In this document: piece after piece, positions 1 to 8,119 of the stretch
Layout of the letters: each line of letters starts with the position of its first letter
Numbering within the stretch: the first letter of the stretch is position 1
NCBI GenBank assembly: GCA_965115825.1
Contig: OZ220464.1
Coordinates: forward strand, 2,914,001-2,978,000
Length of the DNA stretch: 64,000 nt
Source of the DNA: Bin87 sp965115825
GTDB lineage: Bacteria; Chloroflexota; Dehalococcoidia; Lucifugimonadales; UBA3495
Direction: 5' to 3'
Translations under genes and position numbers: made by a program
The notes under the pieces: generated by a model
What the model was told of the DNA's origin: nothing
Database searches by the model: none
What the model saw: only the letters and a program-made list of their open reading frames with translations

Positions 1-315
1 GTACTGTGCGGCATGTCGGATCCATTGCACCACTGTGGTGCGCCGGAGGTCGGTCACATTACCCGGCTGGCGCACTCAGCACGGCGGGCGTCACCACCGC
101 TGCGCGAGGACGGGCACTGCGCAAGCAGCCGTTAGCACGCGCAAGACTAGGACGTAAATAGCAAGCACGCTCTCGGGCCGTAGCGCCGACATCCTGAACC
201 CCCAGGAACCCAACCAAAAATCCACCGACCGACCAAAAGGAGAGAAACAACCACCATGAACACCGCCAACCCCAACCCCACTACCCGCGCCCCTCCCAAA
301 GGCGCCGCAACATAA
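1..315 (+). repeat. 0.3 kb intergenic repeat, copy A (cut by window edge)
   Basis: Aligned by eye, the reverse complement of 48175-48489 matches this segment over its whole length with only scattered substitutions and short indels. The 75 bases before the micro-ORF at 256 are identical in both copies, including the ribosome-binding site. A near-perfect palindrome, GCACCAC-T-GTGGTGC, lies at 27-41; in copy B it is interrupted by one extra base. The match begins at base 1, so the repeat may extend beyond the window. Homology stops at the micro-ORF stop codon. The copy ends 69 bases before the S9 peptidase start. Confidence 0.9.
256..315 (+). CDS. conserved micro-ORF, 19 aa, in repeat copy A
   Basis: An ATG preceded by AAAAGGAGAG (core about 12 bases upstream) opens a 19-codon frame, MNTANPNPTTRAPPKGAAT, ending in TAA. 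The copy at 48228-48175 reads MNTANPTTRAPPKGAAT. The two differ by one in-frame 6-nt indel and three substitutions (ACT/ACC, GCC/GCG, CCT/CCC), all synonymous. That pattern is what selection on a peptide would leave, though three changes is a small sample. The frame lies 69 bases upstream of, and in the same direction as, the S9 peptidase gene. It could be a leader peptide, a free micropeptide or chance. I recognise no family. Confidence 0.5.
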   Translation: MNTANPNPTTRAPPKGAAT

Positions 316-336
316 GCGAAAGGCCCGATGCTGCGC

Positions 337-342
337 TATAAT
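337..342 (+). promoter_or_regulatory. possible -10 (TATAAT) before the S9 peptidase gene
   Basis: A perfect TATAAT hexamer lies 42 bases before the ATG at 385 and 21 bases after the micro-ORF stop. No convincing -35 is seen. If it is real, the peptidase has its own promoter just outside the repeat. Confidence 0.35.
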
Positions 343-384
343 GGCAACGTCTTTCACGTCTTTCCCGCACGGAATGAGATTGCT

Positions 385-2454
385 ATGCCGAACCCCATAG
401 GGCCCGACCTCTTTCGCCGCCTGACCACTGCAAGCGACCCCGCCATCACGCCGGACGGCCGCCGTTGCGCTTACGTGTTGAACTGGTTTGACGATGCGGT
501 GTCGGAAAGCCGCTCGCGCATCTATTTGGCGCGGCTGGACGCGGGCGACGGGAACGGTATGCCGCAGTCGTTGCCTTTCACCCGCGGCAACTCCGATACC
601 CACCCCCGCTATTCTCCCGACGGTGCGATGCTGGCCTTTCTGCGATCCGACGCACGGGCGTTAGTCCGGCGGCAAGTGTGGCTGATGCCATCGGACGGAG
701 GCGAGGCCGCGCAGCTGACCCATCTGCCCAACGGCGTCCGCGAATTCGCCTGGGCTCCGGACTCGGCCCGGCTGGCGGTGGTGGCCGATGTTTGCCCTCA
801 TGATGTTCTCCCCGATAAGGACGCCGCCGCCGCGGAGCCGGCAGTGCGCGAAGTTCGCCGCATCCGCTACCGGCACGACGCATTAGGATGGCGGGGCGAC
901 TGCCACTTCCACTTGTTCGTGGTGGACGCGCGCACGGGCGAGGCTGCGCAAATAACCGATGGCGATTGGGATGACACCGCGCCGGCCTGGTCTCCGGACG
1001 GTTGCCGCATCGCATTTATATCGGGACGGTCGGAATCCCGAGATGTTACGGCATCTAACGAGGTGTACGTGATGGATGCGCCACCAGCCGGCCAATCCGC
1101 GCCGGAGCCGATCCTGTGGTCGCAAGGGCTAACCGACACGGCGGCGGTCACATGGTCTCCCGACGGGCAGCGACTGTTAGCCGCGGGCGGACACGATGAA
1201 GAGCTGATGACGCTGTGGCAAGCCTACCTGTACGTGCTGGAACCCGGCCAGCCGCCGCGCCGCATCACCAACGACAACATTCGGCCCTGTCTGGGCTATC
1301 CCGGCATCTACCCGCCGCTGGAACTGCGCTGGACCGCGGATGACGATGGCGGAGATGGCCGCATCTTGTTTCTTGCCGACGCTGCCGGCGAAACGCGGCT
1401 GTACACCTTGGAAGCGCCGTCCGGCGACGGCTTGGGCAACCTTACGCCGCTTACCTACGGGGGCGAACTGCTGTCGGGAATTTCCATCAATGCGGACGCG
1501 CGCCGGGTTGCGCTGACGGCATCCTCCCCCTCCGCGCCTTCGGATCTGCACTCTGTCGCAACGGACACCGGCCAACGACGGCGGCTGACCGGGCACAACG
1601 ACGCCTGGCTGGCGGAGTGCTCGTCGGCAACTATGGAAAAGTTCATCGTGGAGCGCGACGACTTTGACGTTGAGTGTCGGCTGTACCATCCGCCGGGCTT
1701 TGACGCCGGGCAAAAGTACCCGCTGATATTGGAGATCCACGGCGGCCCCAACGGAGCATTCTACGACTCTTTCGTCCCCTGGCATCAGGCGCTGGCGGGA
1801 GCCGGCTACCTGACCCTGGCGGTGAACCCGCGAGGTTCCTCAACCTATGGCGAAGAGTTTGTCAACGCTGTGCTGGGCGATTGGGGCGGCGAAGATTACC
1901 GGGACCTCATGGCTGCGTTGGACGCCGTGTGCCAGCGGGATTACGTGGACATCCGGCGGTTGGGCGTCCACGGCTATAGCTACGGCGGCTACATGACGAC
2001 GTGGGCAATTGGGCATACCGCACGGTTCCGCGCCGCAGTAGCCGGCGCGCCCTGCATCGACCTGTGGAGTATGTACGGCACTTCGGACATCTCCACCGGG
2101 TTTGGCGAGACCCAATGGGCCAACCGGCTCGCCGGCGGTATGTCAGTCAGCCGCCCGCTGGCGGACGAACTGGCCCAGGGAGTGGACAGCCTGGCCTACC
2201 GGCTGCTGCAACGCTCCCCCATCACCTTTGCGCCGCAGGTGGAAACGCCGGTATTGCTGCTGCACGGAGAGGACGATGCACGCTGTCCCATCGGGCAGAG
2301 CGAACAGTATTTTCAGGTGATGAAACGCTTGGGGAAAGAGATTGAGATGGCGCGATTCCCTGGCTGCAGCCACGGATTCCTGCGAACGGGACACGTGGCT
2401 CTGCGGCAAGAGTACCTGGAGCGGATGTTGGAGTGGTTCGGTCGTTGGCTGTGA
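385..2454 (+). CDS. S9 family prolyl oligopeptidase-type peptidase
   Basis: A 689-residue serine peptidase of the dipeptidyl-peptidase/acylaminoacyl-peptidase type, expected to trim short peptides in the cytoplasm. The first two thirds contain repeated WSPDG/YSPDG blades (PD40-type beta-propeller, for example APAWSPDG and VTWSPDG). The C-terminal alpha/beta-hydrolase domain carries HGGPNG (oxyanion region), nucleophile Ser532 in GYSYGG, Asp631 in HGEDD and His663 in CSHGF. The ATG at 385 is chosen because homologous sequence starts at MPNPIGPDLFRRL; an in-frame ATG at 328 would add 19 atypical residues. No signal peptide is seen. The gene stands alone behind repeat copy A. Confidence 0.9.
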   Translation: MPNPIGPDLFRRLTTASDPAITPDGRRCAYVLNWFDDAVSESRSRIYLARLDAGDGNGMPQSLPFTRGNSDTHPRYSPDGAMLAFLRSDARALVRRQVWLMPSDGGEAAQLTHLPNGVREFAWAPDSARLAVVADVCPHDVLPDKDAAAAEPAVREVRRIRYRHDALGWRGDCHFHLFVVDARTGEAAQITDGDWDDTAPAWSPDGCRIAFISGRSESRDVTASNEVYVMDAPPAGQSAPEPILWSQGLTDTAAVTWSPDGQRLLAAGGHDEELMTLWQAYLYVLEPGQPPRRITNDNIRPCLGYPGIYPPLELRWTADDDGGDGRILFLADAAGETRLYTLEAPSGDGLGNLTPLTYGGELLSGISINADARRVALTASSPSAPSDLHSVATDTGQRRRLTGHNDAWLAECSSATMEKFIVERDDFDVECRLYHPPGFDAGQKYPLILEIHGGPNGAFYDSFVPWHQALAGAGYLTLAVNPRGSSTYGEEFVNAVLGDWGGEDYRDLMAALDAVCQRDYVDIRRLGVHGYSYGGYMTTWAIGHTARFRAAVAGAPCIDLWSMYGTSDISTGFGETQWANRLAGGMSVSRPLADELAQGVDSLAYRLLQRSPITFAPQVETPVLLLHGEDDARCPIGQSEQYFQVMKRLGKEIEMARFPGCSHGFLRTGHVALRQEYLERMLEWFGRWL

Positions 2455-2487
2455 GGCGCTGCAACGCCAGCCAGCGGTGAGCGACCG

Positions 2488-2496
2488 TGATAGAAT
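2488..2496 (+). promoter_or_regulatory. extended -10 (TGA-TAGAAT)
   Basis: A TGn element followed by TAGAAT lies 27 bases before the ATG at 2524, with no clear -35. It matches the extended -10 form seen before several other genes in this window. Confidence 0.4.
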
Positions 2497-2523
2497 AGGA
2501 ATCAGAGGCAATGGAGCGCGCAA

Positions 2524-3726
2524 ATGACCGTCCATCACGAAATCGCAACCGTTGAAGACTTGGAACGGATCCTCGACGAGCATCCCGAAATAAGGGAGCG
2601 TATCCGTCGCAAGTTGCTCACGGACGAGGAACGCGCACTGCCCGGCATCGTAGCGCAATTGGCTGAGGAATTGCGACGCCTCACCCAAGTAGTAACCGAA
2701 GGCTTTGCCCAAGTGCATCGGGAGCTCGACGAGCTAAGGAGCGGCCAGCAAGGGCTGCTGGAACGCCAACAGCGGCTGGAAGAAGGTCAGCAAGGGCTGG
2801 TGGAAGGCCAGCAAGGGCTGCTGGAGCGCCAACAGCGGCTGGAAGAAGGTCAGCAAGGGCTGGTGGAAGGCCAGCAAGGGCTGCTGGAGCGCCAAGAGCG
2901 GCTGGAAGAAGGCCAGCAAAGCCTAGTGGAAGGCCAGCAAGGGCTGCTGGAACGCCAAGAGCGGCTGGAAGAAGGTCAGCAAGGGCTGCTGGAACGCCAA
3001 GAGCGGCTGGAAGAAGGTCAGCAAGGGCTGGTGGAAGGCCAGCAAGGGCTGCTGGAACGCCAAGAGCGGCTGGAAGAAGGTCAGCAAGGGCTGGTGGAAG
3101 GCCAGCAAGGGCTGCTGGAACGCCAAGAGCGGCTGGAAGAAGGTCAGCAAGGGCTGGTGGAAGGCCAGCAAGGGCTGCTGGAGCGCCAAGAGCGGCTGGA
3201 AGAAGGCCAGCAAGGGCTGGTGGAAGGCCAGCAAGGGCTGCTGGAACGCCAACAGCGGCTGGAAGAACGCCAACAACAGTTCCACGAGAGCCTCGAAAAT
3301 CTGCGCGGTACAGTGCTGGAGCAAACTGCCGCTCGCCGGTTGTTGCCTCGTATCACCCAGGAGCTTCGGCTCCGGCGACCCCAAATCATCAAGAGCTTGG
3401 ACATGGCTATGCCGGTAACCTTGCTGGACGCTCTGGACAAGGCCGCGGAAGAAGACCGCATTACAATAGATATGGCCGCCGCCGTGGCCGTAACTGACCT
3501 CATAATGCAGGGAGTATCCCGAGACGACGCCACTCCCGTCTATGTGCTCGCCGAAATATCGGGCACGCTGAACCATCACGACATCGCCCGAGCTCAAGAA
3601 AGGGCAGCAGCGTTGGAAACCGCTACCGGCCAACGTACCTTAGCGGCAGTAGCGGCCGTTGTCATACCGGAGGCTCAGCGAGGCCGCGCAGCGGCTGCCG
3701 GCGTATCTACGTACTTGCTGAGCTAG
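2524..3726 (+). CDS. heptad-repeat coiled-coil protein with C-terminal nuclease-like domain
   Basis: A 400-residue protein. Residues 1-74 are charged and helical. Residues 75-249 are 25 consecutive near-identical heptads of the types QQGLLER, QERLEEG and QQGLVEG, an almost ideal long coiled coil. The C-terminal 140 residues include EISGTLNHHDIARAQERAAAL and a Val-rich strand. They resemble the coiled-coil-plus-PD-(D/E)XK-like proteins (DUF3782 type) common in Chloroflexota and Cyanobacteria. In those, Glu in an E-x-S strand and a DxxRAxxRAxxL helix are typical. No clear catalytic lysine is seen, so activity is uncertain. It may act in oligomeric DNA binding or be an inactive relative. Confidence 0.7.
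   Translation: MTVHHEIATVEDLERILDEHPEIRERIRRKLLTDEERALPGIVAQLAEELRRLTQVVTEGFAQVHRELDELRSGQQGLLERQQRLEEGQQGLVEGQQGLLERQQRLEEGQQGLVEGQQGLLERQERLEEGQQSLVEGQQGLLERQERLEEGQQGLLERQERLEEGQQGLVEGQQGLLERQERLEEGQQGLVEGQQGLLERQERLEEGQQGLVEGQQGLLERQERLEEGQQGLVEGQQGLLERQQRLEERQQQFHESLENLRGTVLEQTAARRLLPRITQELRLRRPQIIKSLDMAMPVTLLDALDKAAEEDRITIDMAAAVAVTDLIMQGVSRDDATPVYVLAEISGTLNHHDIARAQERAAALETATGQRTLAAVAAVVIPEAQRGRAAAAGVSTYLLS
2746..3270 (+). repeat. in-frame 21/63-bp tandem repeat encoding heptads
   Basis: 525 bp made of 25 units of 21 bp, mostly grouped as 63-bp triplets; two groups have only two units. The nucleotide sequence is nearly identical between units, which indicates recent slippage or recombination. 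Copy-number change keeps the frame because each unit is seven codons. Confidence 0.95.
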
Positions 3727-3810
3727 CGCCTGTCAGTAGATAATGCTGGCGACTGCCATCGGCATCGGCGTGGCGCTTCTGGGAAGGAACAGATGCAAGG
3801 AGAAAGATCT

Positions 3811-4032
3811 ATGGACATCCAAGAACTGGCCGACAAACTGCGCGAAGTGCACGACAGAGCCCCGGACGGAGAGAAAATGCTCCACATGCATCTGTTCGGG
3901 ATAAAATACGCCGCTGAACTGTCGCGCTTTTCGACCGGAGCCCTGGTTAAGAAGGCCGGCATTCAGCCTTCTTACAGAGCTGAAATCACCAAAGGGCGGA
4001 ATTTATCTCAGTACGTTGAACTGAAAAAGTAG
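3811..4032 (+). CDS. small HTH-like domain protein
   Basis: A 73-residue protein beginning MDIQELADKLREVHDRAPDG and ending in a Lys-rich ITKGRNLSQYVELKK tail. The start at 3811 is preferred over the in-frame ATG at 3793 because AAGGAG at 3796-3801 gives a 9-base spacing. The pattern (HLFGIKYAAEL, then ALVKKAGIQPSYRAEITKGRNL) resembles small HTH-like domain proteins found as orphans in environmental bacteria and archaea. The second half looks like a recognition helix plus wing. DNA binding is inferred, and the target is unknown. Confidence 0.65.
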   Translation: MDIQELADKLREVHDRAPDGEKMLHMHLFGIKYAAELSRFSTGALVKKAGIQPSYRAEITKGRNLSQYVELKK

Positions 4033-4146
4033 AGGGTTCGTTCTGCCCGACTTGGACTTGAGGGCGCGGCGCCGGTAGCGATATTTCTCTACCCCAACGG
4101 GCGATTGAAGCTGCTTCACGGCCTCCGGTGCGGAGAATGTTATTTA

Positions 4147-4558
4147 TGGCGGGTGGAACAAAGGTGCCGCCCGACTTGGAGAACCTGCGCAATGCCGTTG
4201 CCAGTCTCGACAAGGCCCTGTCGCTCAGTCAGTATCCGGACTTGGTCGGTAGATTTGGACGTAGCTCTGGACCCGCTGCTTCGGATCGACGGAATCAAGA
4301 AATTTCGAATTCGCCTATGAATTGTCTTGGAAGCTCATCAAGCGATGGCTGGAGGTTAATGTCAACCCCAGTGCCGGAGACGGGGTTACCCGGCGCGAGC
4401 TTTTCCGGCTAGGAGCTGAGAATCGCTTGCTCGATGACGTTGACCGCTGGACGGAGCATCACTCTGCGCGCAACAATACGTTGCACATCTACCGAGAGGC
4501 TCTCGCTAACGAAGTTCATGCGGCGATCCCCGCTTTTCTGGTCGACGCCCGACTATGA
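4147..4558 (+). pseudogene. decayed HI0074-family nucleotidyltransferase substrate-binding (HEPN-like) protein
   Basis: Pieces of one protein are spread over three frames. Frame A from 4147 reads PPDLENLRNAVASLDKAL. A second frame reads RIDGIKKF. The third, from about 4304, reads FEFAYELSWKLIKRWLEV and later DRWTEHHSARNNTLHIYREAL. The order matches the HI0074 family: N-terminal LENA-type helix, FEFxYELSWKLLK core, RNxxxHxY end. These proteins pair with minimal nucleotidyltransferases (MNT) as toxin-antitoxin-like modules. No intact MNT partner is adjacent. At least two frameshifts make it non-functional unless the assembly is wrong. Confidence 0.65.
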
Positions 4559-4665
4559 TTCGAGCGCCAATCAGTCCGCCTTGGTTGGGATGCCGCTGGC
4601 TGCGCTCAGAGTACCGGCCCGTCGGTGCGCGATGGATCCTCCGCATCTGAGACATAGCTACTTTA

Positions 4666-7146
4666 TCATCTGTCGCTCCGCTCCCTCACCCCATGAGTTT
4701 TCGCCCACAGCGCTTTGCCGTCGCTGACGTACTCAATGGTTCCGTCGCGGGCCGTGAGGAAAACCTGATGGGCGCCAACCGAGGATTCCAGCCTTTCCAT
4801 AACGTCCGGATGGGGATGGCCAAAGCGATTGTCGCGGCCGGCCGAAACCGCCGCGCTGCGGGGGCCGACGCCGGCCAGAAACTCCGGCGTGGTGGACGTG
4901 CGGCTGCCGTGGTGGGATGCCTTCAGTACGTCGGCGCGAATCTTGTCGCCGGCGGTTGCCGCCAGACGGCGCTCGGCATCAGCCTCAATATCTCCGGTCA
5001 GCAGGAACGAGACGTCGCCATAGTCCAAGCGCATCACCGTGCTGGCGTCATTGGAGCTGCTGTGTTTGCCCGTCAGCGAGCTGCCAGCCGGAGGATGCAG
5101 TACTTCCAGGGTTACGTCTCTCCCCAGCGCTATGCTGTGTCCGGCGTGGACGGTTGCCGTGGGATGCCCATGACTGTCCAGCACTGCTTGCCATTGCGGA
5201 TGCAGCGCAGCGTCGGATGTCTGCGCCGCGGTTTGCAGCACTACGCCAGTGCGATAACGGGTCAGGACGCCGAGCAGGCCACCAACGTGGTCGCTGTCCA
5301 AGTGCGTGGCGGCGACCACGTCCAGCTTGCGATCGCCGGGTGGCAGCAAAGGGTCCAGAGCCGTCGTTATGCTCTGAGCATCGGGGCCGCCGTCCACCAG
5401 CATTTGGCGCCCGTCGGGGGTTATTATGAAAATTGCATCGCCCTGCCCTACGTCCAGCATATACACGTGGAGCAGTCCGTCCGCTTTCGCGCCGGTCAGC
5501 TGTCCGACGAGCAGCAGGATTACAATGGCCGCGACCGGAATTCCCCCGAACAGCAGCGCCGACAAACCTCCCGGACGCCAACGGGGACGCCGCCGCAATC
5601 CGGCGATGGCCAGGCGCATCCGCCGGGATGACGCCAGCGCCGCCAGCAGCGCCAACCCGCCCAGCCATGCCGCCATCACCTCCGGAGTTAGCCAGGGCGC
5701 GGATAGCAGCAGCGGCGGCATAACGTCAGCCACCCACGTGAGCCAGGCCAGCGGCGCCCAGGCTAACGTTCCCAGCGCAACCGCCGTCAGCATGGCCAGC
5801 TGTCCCGCCAGAGCCGTCGCCGCTGCTCCCAGCAACGCGGCCGGCATGGCCGGCATCGCCAGCACTGTAGCCGGCACGCTCATCAGCGGAATCTCGCCGA
5901 AGTGCCAGGCAGTCAGCGGCAGCGTTGCCAGCGTGGTGGTGGTGGAAACTACTACCGACGCAATCAGCAGCGACAACGCATACTGACCCCATCGGGCCGG
6001 CCAGGAGACGGATGCGGACAAGGGAGAGGTCACGGTTGCGGTCAGCGCGGCAATCATGGGCAGGGCTAGTATCACGCCGGCCATAGCCGTAAAACTGAGC
6101 TGGAAGGACAGGCCCGACAACAGCGACGGGTCGATGCCTACCATCAGCGCGGCGGCCAGCAGCAGCGCGGTCAAGCCGCGCATCCCTCTCCCCAGCAGCC
6201 CCTGCGCTAGAAATAGGCTGCCCATAATGGCGGCCCGGGTCACCGGCGGGTCAAGCCCGGAGAGGGTAGCGTAGGCCCATATCACCAACAAAGACGCCGC
6301 GATGGCAACGGGATGGTTCCGCCCGACTACCGCGGTCGCAGCCCCCAGCGTCAACGCCATCACAATGCCTACGTGCAGGCCGGAAATCGCCAGCAGATGC
6401 GACATTCCCGCATCGCGGAAGGACTCCTTCACCTCGTGAGGCAGTTCGGTACGGATGCCCAACAGAAGCGCTTGCGCCAACCCCGACTGGGGCGCCGGTA
6501 TGCCTTTGCCAATGGCCTCCGCCAGCTCGGTTCGGACGCGATGCAGCGCTGCCATCGCTTTCCAGCCGTCGCCGGTTGAGATTGACTCGACGCGGCGCGC
6601 CCACATTACGCCCGCGATTTGCTGGGACTCCAGCCAGGCGGCATAGTCGAAATCGCCGATAGGCTGGGGCCGCTCCAGGCTGCCGGACAGTCGCAAGGTA
6701 TCGCCGTAGCGCAGAAACGGCCGGTCGCGTTGGGAAACCAGCACATCCGGCGGCAAGGCGTGAACCAGCAGGTTGGTTCCGGAGGGGACGTGGCCCGGCC
6801 CCTCAGCGGAGTCGGATATTACCTGAGCCCGAAAACGGTAACGGCCGCCGGAGGGCGCCGGAGCGTCCGTAATCTGCACGGTTGCGTTGACTTCGGAGCC
6901 GGTAGGAATCGTCGGCAACGCCGGCGGATGAGCCGCCTCGGCGCGCCAGAGTCCGAAAAGCAGGGCCACGGCTACCAGCACGGGGCCGGCCGGCACTCGC
7001 GACAGTCGCAGGACTACGGCAATCGCTATCGCCGCCAGCATCAGCAGCAACAGAGGGCGGGCAGAGGCCAGCGGCGTGTCCAGCCACAGGCCAAGGCCGA
7101 CGCCGGCGACCAGAGCCGCCAGAGCCAGGTCCGGGAACAGCCGCAT
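4666..7146 (-). CDS. comEC: ComEC/Rec2 DNA-uptake channel
   Basis: An 826-residue inner-membrane protein for the passage of single-stranded DNA during natural transformation. The order is an N-terminal hydrophobic pair of helices, then an OB-like DUF4131 region (about 75-190). The competence transmembrane domain follows, starting at GLAQALLLGIRTELP and SHLLAISGLHVG (about 225-520). The C-terminal metallo-beta-lactamase domain has MLDVGQGDAIFI, the metal motif HLDSDHVGG and SHHGS (about 575-820). Length and domain order are normal for a full ComEC. It lies directly downstream of comEA (10-base gap), so the two are probably cotranscribed. Pili genes for uptake are not in the window. Confidence 0.93.
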   Translation of the reverse strand: MRLFPDLALAALVAGVGLGLWLDTPLASARPLLLLMLAAIAIAVVLRLSRVPAGPVLVAVALLFGLWRAEAAHPPALPTIPTGSEVNATVQITDAPAPSGGRYRFRAQVISDSAEGPGHVPSGTNLLVHALPPDVLVSQRDRPFLRYGDTLRLSGSLERPQPIGDFDYAAWLESQQIAGVMWARRVESISTGDGWKAMAALHRVRTELAEAIGKGIPAPQSGLAQALLLGIRTELPHEVKESFRDAGMSHLLAISGLHVGIVMALTLGAATAVVGRNHPVAIAASLLVIWAYATLSGLDPPVTRAAIMGSLFLAQGLLGRGMRGLTALLLAAALMVGIDPSLLSGLSFQLSFTAMAGVILALPMIAALTATVTSPLSASVSWPARWGQYALSLLIASVVVSTTTTLATLPLTAWHFGEIPLMSVPATVLAMPAMPAALLGAAATALAGQLAMLTAVALGTLAWAPLAWLTWVADVMPPLLLSAPWLTPEVMAAWLGGLALLAALASSRRMRLAIAGLRRRPRWRPGGLSALLFGGIPVAAIVILLLVGQLTGAKADGLLHVYMLDVGQGDAIFIITPDGRQMLVDGGPDAQSITTALDPLLPPGDRKLDVVAATHLDSDHVGGLLGVLTRYRTGVVLQTAAQTSDAALHPQWQAVLDSHGHPTATVHAGHSIALGRDVTLEVLHPPAGSSLTGKHSSSNDASTVMRLDYGDVSFLLTGDIEADAERRLAATAGDKIRADVLKASHHGSRTSTTPEFLAGVGPRSAAVSAGRDNRFGHPHPDVMERLESSVGAHQVFLTARDGTIEYVSDGKALWAKTHGVRERSDR

Positions 7147-7156
7147 TGGGCAGACT

Positions 7157-7882
7157 TTAGCGAGGGCTGACGGTAATCAGGTCAGCAATCTTTTGGTACG
7201 TGCCGCTGCCGATGCCGGACACGTCCGTGATGCTGTCGATGGAGACGAAAGGCCCGACCTCCTCGCGGTGCCTTACGATGGCATCAGCCCGGACGGCTCC
7301 GATGCCGGGCAGCGTGTCGAGACATTCGGCGGTTGCCGTGTTGATGTCCAACGGGGCGGCGCAGAGGACGGCGGTAGGTTCGGCGGGTTCCTCCGCAACA
7401 GGATTATCGGCGTATGGCGCGGAGTTTACCGGGCTGTCGTCCGTATCGTCGGTGGAGGGAATCCGGTAGTGGGCAGCGTCGGTTACATAGACGGCCAGAT
7501 TGATGCGGTTCAGATCGGCGTGCTGAGTGGGGCCGCCGGCCATTTTCAGTACGGCGTCAAGACGCTGGTCGGCGGTGGTAACATAGACGCCGGGATTGAC
7601 CACCGCGCCGGTGATGTACACGGTGATTTCGTCGGGCGGCTCGGTCGGTCGGGGGCCGGCAGCGGCAGTGTTGGCGGGTGTGTCGACGTCGGCGGGTTCG
7701 GCAGTAGAGGATTCGGCGACGGGCGGGATGATGTGAACCGCTCCGTCAGCCACGATCTCGGCGTCCGAGGCTGCTCCGCTGTCGTTCCCCCAAATCATCC
7801 AGGCGGCCAGAGACAAAATGACAACGGCGAGCAACCCCGAAATCGCTGTTGCCAGAAAACGGCCGGATTTGATGAATGCCAT
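7157..7882 (-). CDS. comEA: ComEA-like DNA receptor with SLBB and helix-hairpin-helix domains
   Basis: About 241 residues. One N-terminal transmembrane helix (FLATAISGLLAVVILSLAAW) anchors it. A Pro/Ala/Asp-rich linker follows, then an SLBB domain (ITVYITGAVVNPGVY ... AGGPTQHADLNRINLA). The C-terminus holds two helix-hairpin-helix motifs beginning LDINTATAECLDTLPGIG. It binds incoming double-stranded DNA outside the membrane and hands it to ComEC. ATG 7882 is chosen because AAAGGG lies about 8 bases upstream; an in-frame GTG at 7891 lies inside that site. The insertion between the SLBB and HhH parts is longer than in Bacillus ComEA. Confidence 0.92.
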   Translation of the reverse strand: MAFIKSGRFLATAISGLLAVVILSLAAWMIWGNDSGAASDAEIVADGAVHIIPPVAESSTAEPADVDTPANTAAAGPRPTEPPDEITVYITGAVVNPGVYVTTADQRLDAVLKMAGGPTQHADLNRINLAVYVTDAAHYRIPSTDDTDDSPVNSAPYADNPVAEEPAEPTAVLCAAPLDINTATAECLDTLPGIGAVRADAIVRHREEVGPFVSIDSITDVSGIGSGTYQKIADLITVSPR

Positions 7883-7905
7883 GATAGCCACCCTTTGCGC
7901 GGCGC

Positions 7906-7911
7906 ATCATA
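7906..7911 (-). promoter_or_regulatory. possible -10 (TATGAT) for comEA-comEC
   Basis: TATGAT on the minus strand ends 23 bases before the comEA ATG. No clear -35 is visible. Confidence 0.3.
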
Positions 7912-8119
7912 GCGCGGGATGTCGCCAGCGGGATAGAGTTTCGCGGATTTTAGATAATTTTCGTAGAATAGGCAATCATCGCCGCGCCTTAGCTGTCGCG
8001 TGCAAAAGTCCTTTGCACGCGTAACAAGGGCAGCCGACAATGTGTGCCTGAGCTACGGCCCAGGCCCCTCAAACGCTAATTGCAATACGCTGCTAATTAA
8101 CAGGACACCGGAGGAAACA

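Noticed and set aside
2734..3633. Minus-strand frames with LLAFHQPLLTFFQPL-type repeats
   Set aside because: They are the reverse-strand reading of the heptad repeat; the plus-strand gene has clear flanking domains.
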